From Sphaerochaetaceae bacterium (lineage in GTDB: Bacteria; Spirochaetota; Spirochaetia; Sphaerochaetales; Sphaerochaetaceae): a stretch of 11,669 nt of DNA. The translations under genes and the position numbers were made by a program. The notes beneath the pieces are model-generated. The model was not told the DNA's origin, did no database searches, and saw only the letters and a program-made list of their open reading frames with translations. Location of the stretch: positions 1 through 11,669 of the forward strand of contig JAEDOD010000053.1 of NCBI GenBank assembly GCA_016302165.1, read 5' to 3'. This document shows, piece by piece, positions 1 to 4,489 of the stretch. Every line of letters begins with the position of its first letter. The stretch's first letter is position 1.

Positions 1-85
1 CTTCAATGTCACTTCAATGTTACTTCAACGTCAACTTCAATATAACTTCAATGAATACTTCAATGTCACTTCAATATAACTTCAA
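1..85. repeat. Phased short tandem repeat, eight CTTCAA motifs
   Basis: CTTCAA occurs at positions 1, 12, 23, 35, 46, 58, 69 and 80, giving spacings of 11, 11, 12, 11, 12, 11 and 11 bases. The bases between motifs are mostly TGTCA, TGTTA or TATAA, so the unit is a degenerate 11-12-mer close to CTTCAATGTMA. The period is near one turn of DNA. The array touches the window edge and may continue to the left. It is interrupted by stops in reading frames and does not look like coding sequence. On the minus strand each motif reads TTGAAG. Function is unknown; it could be a minisatellite or a phased protein-binding array. Confidence 0.85.
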
Positions 86-110
86 CAAAGGTCAGTCTCA
101 GTAAATTTGA

Positions 111-290
111 ACGGAATATGTTTTGTCTAGAGTTTTGGATCAATCTTTTCAGCGCATACATGACGGGGCTCCTGTCATTGGGCCTGTATTCCTTTTGCTG
201 AAACGAGAGCCAACAGGTCGTGGAATTAAACCCCGTATTCTGTACAGTAATGCATCTCTGGCCATGATGACTGAAGGAGGACTTGGATGA
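111..290 (+). pseudogene. Possible decayed 3' end of an unrecognised gene
   Basis: A frame is open from just after an in-frame TGA (108-110) to a TGA at 288-290. It has no ATG until two Met codons near its end. The reading contains a plausible stretch, DGAPVIGPVFLLLKREPTG, and ends MMTEGGLG. It uses CGC, CGA and CGT for four of its five Arg codons, whereas most genes in this window favour AGA and AGG; that would fit foreign origin, but the sample is tiny. I do not recognise a family. It may be a remnant of a transposase-like or other mobile gene, or chance open sequence. Confidence 0.2.
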
Positions 291-347
291 ATAATGAGAG
301 TTTTCACTCCGGATTTCTATCACGGATTGAATTAATTATGGCAATTA

Positions 348-398
348 TTTTGTCGGCCCAGACCCTTTAGGCTTTGCCACGGGAAGGTGCCGACAAAA
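348..398. repeat. 10-bp perfect inverted repeat with nested hairpins
   Basis: TTTTGTCGGC (348-357) is exactly mirrored by GCCGACAAAA (389-398), leaving 31 bases between the arms. Inside, ACC (362-364) can pair with GGT (386-388), TT (366-367) with AA (384-385), and GGC (370-372) with GCC (376-378) around a TTT loop. The T-run lies 5' of the stem and the A-run 3' of it, on both strands. This is the opposite of an intrinsic terminator, which needs a 3' U-tract. It sits 23 bases beyond the stop codon of the leftward acidic-protein gene. It may be an mRNA 3'-end structure, a protein site or a small mobile repeat. Confidence 0.6.
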
Positions 399-420
399 AT
401 GATGGCGGATTTATGCCTGA

Positions 421-1236
421 TTACTCTTCCTCTTCCAGAGGACTCTCGTAGTCATCTTCGATGCAGAGCCTGATGGAATCTGCTGCATAGAAGGCATCGC
501 TATCCATATCGATTGAGCTTAGGTTGAGGGCTCTATAGTAAAGGGAGTACTCATCGTCCAGTTCAGTAATCTCCTCCCACTGAGAGTCTTCGGTCTCTTC
601 GTCTGTAAGCCTCAGCATGAACACGTTTCCTCTTGGATAGATCTCTTCTGCATGGTCCAGGATTTCCATCATATCTTCTTCCTTTCCATTCTTTGAGATC
701 TTTACTCCAAGGACGAAGCTTTCTCCGTCGTCATCAGTGCCTTCAAAATATGGGATTCCTGAAGAAATGTGCATGGAGCTTATCTCATATTCGTCGCTAT
801 CGAAAAGAAGGGCTGTAAGGCTCTCGAAGAAGTCTGGGTCATCCATAAGGGAAAGGCAGGAGCGGGCCAACACATCTGTGTTGTAGCCATCCATGTTCTT
901 GAAGGAGTTGACTCTGTAGCTCACCTTATCCAGCTTAACTTCGCTCTCCAGTTCCTTCTTCAAGTATTCCAGGAGCTCTTCGGTTTTCTCTTTCATGGTG
1001 GAGAGAAGCTTTTCTTCGTCGTCGCTATCCTCCACTATCTCCAGGTATGCTGTGACCAGGATGCTATACTTGGCTCTTGAGTTCTCAATTCCCAGGAATT
1101 CAACTTCATCCAGGTCGCAGTCAAATTCAAGGGCTTCCTCCAATCTGTTGCAGAAGTCTTCTCTTTCCTCGTCCTGTCTCTCAGGATCCAGGTAAGCTAT
1201 CACTTCCAGTGGAAGCTGTGCATTAATATTCTTCAT
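421..1236 (-). CDS. Very acidic protein of unknown function
   Basis: A 271-residue protein I do not recognise. It is dominated by Glu and Asp along its whole length and ends in EEEE. It lacks a signal peptide and clear membrane segments, so it is probably cytoplasmic. The middle has amphipathic, heptad-like stretches (about residues 70-105) suggesting a short coiled coil. The remainder mixes hydrophobic strands with acidic loops, so it looks like a folded protein and not a simple low-complexity tail. The start is well supported: AAGGAG (1244-1249) lies 7 bases before the ATG. It is transcribed alone, divergently from the lipoprotein gene, with a candidate promoter at 1268-1296. Coding potential is strong; function is not known. 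A charge-based role such as nucleic-acid mimicry or a chaperone-like activity would be speculation. Confidence 0.8.
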   Translation of the reverse strand: MKNINAQLPLEVIAYLDPERQDEEREDFCNRLEEALEFDCDLDEVEFLGIENSRAKYSILVTAYLEIVEDSDDEEKLLSTMKEKTEELLEYLKKELESEVKLDKVSYRVNSFKNMDGYNTDVLARSCLSLMDDPDFFESLTALLFDSDEYEISSMHISSGIPYFEGTDDDGESFVLGVKISKNGKEEDMMEILDHAEEIYPRGNVFMLRLTDEETEDSQWEEITELDDEYSLYYRALNLSSIDMDSDAFYAADSIRLCIEDDYESPLEEEE

Positions 1237-1243
1237 TGCTTTT

Positions 1244-1249
1244 CTCCTT
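1244..1249 (-). promoter_or_regulatory. Ribosome binding site of the acidic protein
   Basis: AAGGAG on the minus strand, 7 bases before the ATG at 1236. It fixes the start of the acidic-protein gene and is one of the clearer Shine-Dalgarno sequences in the window. Confidence 0.75.
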
Positions 1250-1267
1250 ATAGGATAGGTTTCCTTT

Positions 1268-1296
1268 AATATAGCCTTAAAAGGGGTAAATGGAAA
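1268..1296 (-). promoter_or_regulatory. Candidate promoter of the acidic-protein gene
   Basis: On the minus strand TTTCCA (1296-1291, 4 of 6 to TTGACA) is followed after 17 bases by TATATT (1273-1268, 5 of 6 to TATAAT). Transcription would begin near 1261, giving a leader of about 25 bases that contains the AAGGAG site. The match is moderate and rests on inspection only. Confidence 0.4.
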
Positions 1297-1347
1297 TTTA
1301 GACTCTCAAGAAATGTAGGATTTTGAAGAAAACTGCGTTATTGAAGT

Positions 1348-2070
1348 ATGAAGAAAATATTACCTATCCTATTGTTTCTATTGTTGTCTGTCTCCTGTTC
1401 CTTTTCTCCTATGGAGAGAGTCACTGTCTCCCCCTATTCCGACACTCCCTGGGAGGAGGTTACAGGAAAGGAGATGTGGTATAAGGTCGTGTGGTTTGAT
1501 GGCAGGGATGTGCATATCAAATATCTTGATAGGGGAGTATGGTCCTTTGAGACAGAGGTCCTTTCCTCCTCCCTTTCCGTCTTCGTCTTCTATCCTTTAG
1601 GCTCCCTTTCTCCAATAGCCGGCTTCAGGGAAATGGGAGGAGGGAATAAGGTCTGGCTTACTCCCGAAGATGGACACTTTGGAGAGATGCTCATTGAGAC
1701 CGCAGAGGAGTATCCTCTGGTTGTTGGGGAGCTGAGCATAGAAAAGCTAAAAAAGCGTATTCCTGACCTTGGGGCCATAGAAAGGGAAGGTTTTCTCTCC
1801 TCTCTCCTTATGGGAACTCTAGACAAAAGCGAAATAGCTTTGGCGAAGAAGTTCAAGGTTCCTCTGGATGGAATAATGAAAGGAACCTGGGTCTCCATCT
1901 ATTCCCAGACCCAGAATATCATCGTGTCCAACGTTTATGAGCCAGGAACTGTATCCCTCTTTCCAGGGAAATACCACTACTTATGTGTGGAGAGAAATCT
2001 TATGCTTACCATAACACTGGAGGAAAGCGGGAAGTATTGGACCCGAATGTCGTCCCCTCCAGAGTGGTGA
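1348..2070 (+). CDS. Putative small lipoprotein, Trp-rich
   Basis: A 240-residue predicted lipoprotein of no family I recognise. The first 16 residues are a typical type II signal peptide: KK, then a Leu/Ile-rich core, then SVS before Cys17. The lipobox LSVSC is relaxed in the way known for spirochaetes, so lipidation at Cys17 is likely but not certain. The mature part is rich in Trp (WEE, WYK, WFD, WSF, WLT, WVS, WTR, and a final EW). It has a mainly strand-like N-terminal half, a helical centre around residues 130-175 and a strand-like end. The ribosome binding site is weak (GAAG only 3 bases before ATG), but the signal peptide begins exactly there. It ends 39 bases before the serine dehydratase gene and is probably co-transcribed with it. 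It should be anchored in an envelope membrane. Confidence 0.75.
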   Translation: MKKILPILLFLLLSVSCSFSPMERVTVSPYSDTPWEEVTGKEMWYKVVWFDGRDVHIKYLDRGVWSFETEVLSSSLSVFVFYPLGSLSPIAGFREMGGGNKVWLTPEDGHFGEMLIETAEEYPLVVGELSIEKLKKRIPDLGAIEREGFLSSLLMGTLDKSEIALAKKFKVPLDGIMKGTWVSIYSQTQNIIVSNVYEPGTVSLFPGKYHYLCVERNLMLTITLEESGKYWTRMSSPPEW

Positions 2071-2109
2071 AGAGTTGTCTGCAGAAGAAAGAGAAGGTAT
2101 CATGAAGAT

Positions 2110-3309
2110 ATGGAATCATTGAGAGAACTATATAGAATCGGATATGGTCCTTCCTCTTCCCACACCATGGGGCCAAGGGCTGCTGCAGAGAGATTTGTCA
2201 AGGAGCATCCAGAGGTAAAGGAAGTTACAGTGGAGTTATACGGATCCCTTGCCGCCACAGGAAAGGGCCACCTTACAGATAAAGCTATAGTTGACGTATT
2301 CAACGAAAAGGGAATCAGGAACGAAATAGTCTGGTATCCAGATAAGTTCAAGCCTTACCATCCGAATGCCGTCACCTTCATCGCTTCCGGCATTTCAGAC
2401 ACCTATTACTCTGTGGGTGGAGGAAAGATTGTCAAGGAAGGGGAGAATAACCTTGTGGATGACACAGTCTATCCTGATCTGGTCCTTGGAGATATGGAGA
2501 AGATGCTCAACTATTGCGACTACCACGGTTATCAGATGTGGGAAGTTGCTGTGGAGTATGAAGGGGAGGCCATCCTTGATTATGCGGGAGAAGTTTGGGC
2601 TGTAATGAAAAAGGCCATTGAAAGAGGCCTTGAAAATGAAGGTGTCCTTCCAGGAGGACTGAAGCTTCAGAGAAAAGCCTGCCTCTCCCATGCAAAGAGT
2701 GTGGATTTTGCAGGAAGTCTGGGTAACACTTCCCGTGCAATCTCCTTCGCCCTCGCTGTCAGCGAAGAGAACGCTGGAGGAGGCGAGATTGTCACGGCCC
2801 CAACCTGTGGCAGCTGCGGAGTCCTTCCGGGAGTCCTCTACTATCTCAGGGAGGAATACAAAATTCCTGAAATCAGAATCCAGAGAGCCATCCTTACAGC
2901 AGGAATTGTGGGCAATATCGTAAAGACCAATGGAAGCATCAGCGGAGCTGAAGTTGGCTGCCAGGGAGAAGTGGGAGTGGCCTGCGCCATGGCAGGAGCC
3001 GCTGCGACTCAGCTTCTCGGTGGATCCATCTACCAGATTGAGTATGCTGCAGAAATGGGTCTGGAGCACCACCTTGGCCTTACCTGCGATCCTTTGATGG
3101 GCCTGGTTCAGGTTCCTTGCATTGAGCGTAACGCCATGGCATGCATGAGAGCCATAGACCATGCCTCCTTTGCCCTTATGGGAGACGGTAGGCATAAAGT
3201 ATCCTTCGATAATGTGGTTGAAGTCATGATGGAGACAGGAACAGCCCTGCCTTCCCTGTATAGGGAAACCAGCCAGGGAGGTCTGGCCAAGATAGTGGAC
3301 AGGGAATAG
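2110..3309 (+). CDS. sdaA: L-serine dehydratase, iron-sulfur type, single chain
   Basis: Deaminates L-serine to pyruvate and ammonia in the cytoplasm using a [4Fe-4S] cluster. The 399 residues carry the beta domain first (about 1-150), with the signature GPSSSHTMGP at 13-22, then the catalytic alpha domain (about 155-395). The cluster ligands are probably Cys284 (EVGCQGE), Cys326 (TCDP) and Cys337 (VPCIERNA). Their spacing of 42 and 11 matches, as I recall it, that of the ligands in the Legionella enzyme. PTCGSCG at 231-237 is another conserved loop. The protein is about 55 residues shorter than the roughly 455-residue enterobacterial type and ends in DRE, without the C-terminal Cys tail of the Legionella enzyme. 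The start is set by the family N-terminus (MESLRELY); the ribosome binding site is poor (AAGG 12 bases upstream). It follows the lipoprotein gene at 39 bases and ends before a strong terminator. Assignment as serine dehydratase is firm. Confidence 0.95.
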   Translation: MESLRELYRIGYGPSSSHTMGPRAAAERFVKEHPEVKEVTVELYGSLAATGKGHLTDKAIVDVFNEKGIRNEIVWYPDKFKPYHPNAVTFIASGISDTYYSVGGGKIVKEGENNLVDDTVYPDLVLGDMEKMLNYCDYHGYQMWEVAVEYEGEAILDYAGEVWAVMKKAIERGLENEGVLPGGLKLQRKACLSHAKSVDFAGSLGNTSRAISFALAVSEENAGGGEIVTAPTCGSCGVLPGVLYYLREEYKIPEIRIQRAILTAGIVGNIVKTNGSISGAEVGCQGEVGVACAMAGAAATQLLGGSIYQIEYAAEMGLEHHLGLTCDPLMGLVQVPCIERNAMACMRAIDHASFALMGDGRHKVSFDNVVEVMMETGTALPSLYRETSQGGLAKIVDRE

Positions 3310-3378
3310 AACAATGGCTTCTAGTAGCTTGAAAGCTATTGATAATTGATATTTGAACGGGAAATAGGTAATCAAAGA

Positions 3379-3402
3379 GAGGGAGACACGGTCTCCCTCT
3401 TT
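3379..3402. terminator. Bidirectional intrinsic terminator between sdaA and azlD
   Basis: GAGGGAGAC (3379-3387) pairs perfectly with GTCTCCCTC (3391-3399) around an ACG loop. It is followed by TTTCT on the plus strand and by TCTTTGATT on the minus strand, so it can end transcription in both directions. It lies 69 bases after the sdaA stop and directly abuts the azlD stop codon, as expected between convergent genes. Confidence 0.9.
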
Positions 3403-3711
3403 CTATAGTACAAGCTGAAGAATCAGTGCTGTCACACACCCGGCTGCTGCTGTAATTGGAAGCCCAAGACGCAGGAAGGCTGAGACGAGGGCGACAACTG
3501 ACCCTGCCAAGGCTGAGACGAAGGAGCCTGTGGAGTAGAGGATTGCAGGGAAGGTCAGGACAGAAAGTGTCACGTAAGGGGCATAGTATAGGAAGGACCT
3601 GAAGAACCTGCTCTTTATCGGCTTACGTAGAACTAGAAGTGGAACCACCCTTATCAGGTAGGTGACCACTGCCATGAGAATGATTGATATATAGATATAG
3701 CTGTCGTTCAT
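3403..3711 (-). CDS. azlD: Branched-chain amino-acid exporter, small subunit AzlD
   Basis: A 102-residue inner-membrane protein of the AzlD family. With AzlC it forms the two-part exporter for branched-chain amino acids and analogues such as azaleucine. About four membrane segments are visible (roughly residues 5-27, 41-60, 65-82 and 85-101). Family landmarks are TYLIRVVPLL (17-26) and SFLYYAPYVTLSVLTFPA (39-56). Its ATG overlaps the azlC stop in an ATGA arrangement, and a near-perfect Shine-Dalgarno, AAAGGAGG, lies 7 bases upstream inside azlC. Translational coupling and 1:1 production with AzlC are therefore likely. The gene ends at the shared terminator with sdaA. Length is normal for the family. 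Confidence 0.92.
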   Translation of the reverse strand: MNDSYIYISIILMAVVTYLIRVVPLLVLRKPIKSRFFRSFLYYAPYVTLSVLTFPAILYSTGSFVSALAGSVVALVSAFLRLGLPITAAAGCVTALILQLVL

Positions 3712-4433
3712 GCTTCCGCCTCCTTTATGCTTTCATCCTCCTCTATAGGGAAGAAATAGGCTGCAAGGGCTGAGAGGGCTACAGTGAGGATGATGACCTT
3801 CATTCCTGTAGAGATTCCTGAAAGGAAGGGAATTCTTGTAAAGAGGAAGCTCAGCACCATTGAAATCACCACCAGTGCTGCCACCACCATGTTCTCACGC
3901 GCAGGAGGAATGATTATGGCCAGGAACATGGCGTATAGGGCAATGGAAAGGGATGAGGTCACAACACTAGGAAGGATCTCTCCCATTATTCCTCCAAGGG
4001 CCGTTCCCAATACCCAGCCTGGACATGCTACAGACATTGCTCCCACGTTGTACATAGGATCAAGAGGAGTGTTCTGGGCAATGGCAATGCCGAAGATTTC
4101 ATCGGTTACGCCGATTCCCATAAGCATCCTCTTTCCTGTCTTCTCCTTAGGAGAAAGCTTTATGGTCAAGGCTGCGCTCATCAGGAGATATCTAAGGTTG
4201 ATCACCAGGGTGGAGATTATCTGCTCCACATAGGAGCCTCCTTCCTCCAGAATGGAAAGGGACGCCGCCTGGCCTGCAGAAGTGTAGTTTAAAGCGCTCA
4301 TAAGGGCGGACTGATACCATTTGAGGCCTACGTCTCCTCCACGGATACCTAAGGTGAAGGAGACGGCAAAGTAGCCCAGGGCAATTGGAATGCCGTCAAT
4401 GAGTCCTCTTCTATAGTTTTCAAGTTTCTTCAT
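3708..4433 (-). CDS. azlC: Branched-chain amino-acid exporter, large subunit AzlC
   Basis: A 241-residue polytopic inner-membrane protein of the AzlC (LIV-E) family, the large subunit of the AzlCD branched-chain amino-acid exporter. The N-terminus reads RRGLIDGIPIALGYFAVSF, the family opening. Further landmarks are SAGQ (52-55), NLRYLLMS (79-86), TDEIFG (110-115) and ACPGW (136-140). Seven or eight hydrophobic segments can be drawn (roughly 13-30, 42-62, 68-90, 104-120, 133-154, 156-176, 180-200 and 207-228), and the tail is acidic (EEDESIKEAEA). It lies 56 bases downstream of leuS on the same strand and overlaps azlD by four bases. No Shine-Dalgarno is visible before the ATG; a GC-rich hairpin ends only 15 bases upstream. 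It may be read from the leuS transcript or from its own start after that hairpin. Confidence 0.93.
   Translation of the reverse strand: MKKLENYRRGLIDGIPIALGYFAVSFTLGIRGGDVGLKWYQSALMSALNYTSAGQAASLSILEEGGSYVEQIISTLVINLRYLLMSAALTIKLSPKEKTGKRMLMGIGVTDEIFGIAIAQNTPLDPMYNVGAMSVACPGWVLGTALGGIMGEILPSVVTSSLSIALYAMFLAIIIPPARENMVVAALVVISMVLSFLFTRIPFLSGISTGMKVIILTVALSALAAYFFPIEEDESIKEAEA
3719..3726 (-). promoter_or_regulatory. Strong ribosome binding site of azlD inside azlC
   Basis: AAAGGAGG on the minus strand, 7 bases before the azlD ATG and within the last codons of azlC. It decides the azlD start and supports translational coupling across the ATGA overlap. Confidence 0.85.
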
Positions 4434-4448
4434 TTTGCCGTTGAAATA

Positions 4449-4468
4449 GGCCCCCGTTTCCGGGGACC
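4449..4468 (-). terminator. GAAA-tetraloop hairpin between leuS and azlC
   Basis: On the minus strand GGTCCCCG (4468-4461) pairs with CGGGGGCC (4456-4449) around a GAAA loop: eight pairs including one G-U, closed by a GNRA tetraloop. On the plus strand the G-U becomes C-A, so the structure fits RNA made leftward. It begins 21 bases after the leuS stop and is followed by TATTTC, a weak U-tract, so it could be a leaky leuS terminator. Because it ends 15 bases before the azlC ATG, it could equally affect ribosome access or mRNA processing. Confidence 0.5.
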
Positions 4469-4489
4469 GAAATTGTCCTCAAGTTTCCT

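Larger units (their letters stand above)
86..420. other. Non-coding left flank, no supported gene
   Basis: This stretch lies between the CTTCAA array and the stop codon of the leftward acidic-protein gene. It is A+T-richer than the genes to its right. No frame gives a complete, convincing protein with a start and ribosome binding site. It contains an open-frame fragment at 111-290 and an inverted repeat at 348-398, which are entered separately. No tRNA, rRNA or promoter can be recognised. The leftward frame at 66-323 is rich in Ser, Asn, Gln and Arg, has no family resemblance and runs into the repeat array, so it is not called as a gene. Confidence 0.6.

Noticed and set aside
1..85. CRISPR-like array
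   Set aside because: The repeat unit is 6 bases with 5-6 base linkers, far below CRISPR repeat and spacer sizes, and no cas gene is nearby.
118..201. Short rightward hydrophobic peptide (MFCLEFWINLF...) that could suggest a small membrane toxin
   Set aside because: No Shine-Dalgarno, no promoter, no basic tail typical of type I toxins and no antisense RNA signature; chance open frame in A+T-rich DNA is more likely.
66..323. Leftward 85-codon frame
   Set aside because: It has no ribosome binding site, a composition without protein-like pattern, and an end formed by the CTTCAA repeat; a rightward frame in the same place looks at least as plausible.
3322..3352. Small palindrome TAGCTT-GA-AAGCTA and ATTGATAATTGAT repeats after sdaA
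   Set aside because: The stem is only 6 bp with a 2-base loop and is A+T-rich. The strong terminator at 3379-3402 accounts for the region.
2395..3375. Long leftward open frame (326 codons) opposite serine dehydratase
   Set aside because: It is a mirror frame of a confidently identified gene with full family motifs, and has no recognisable domain.
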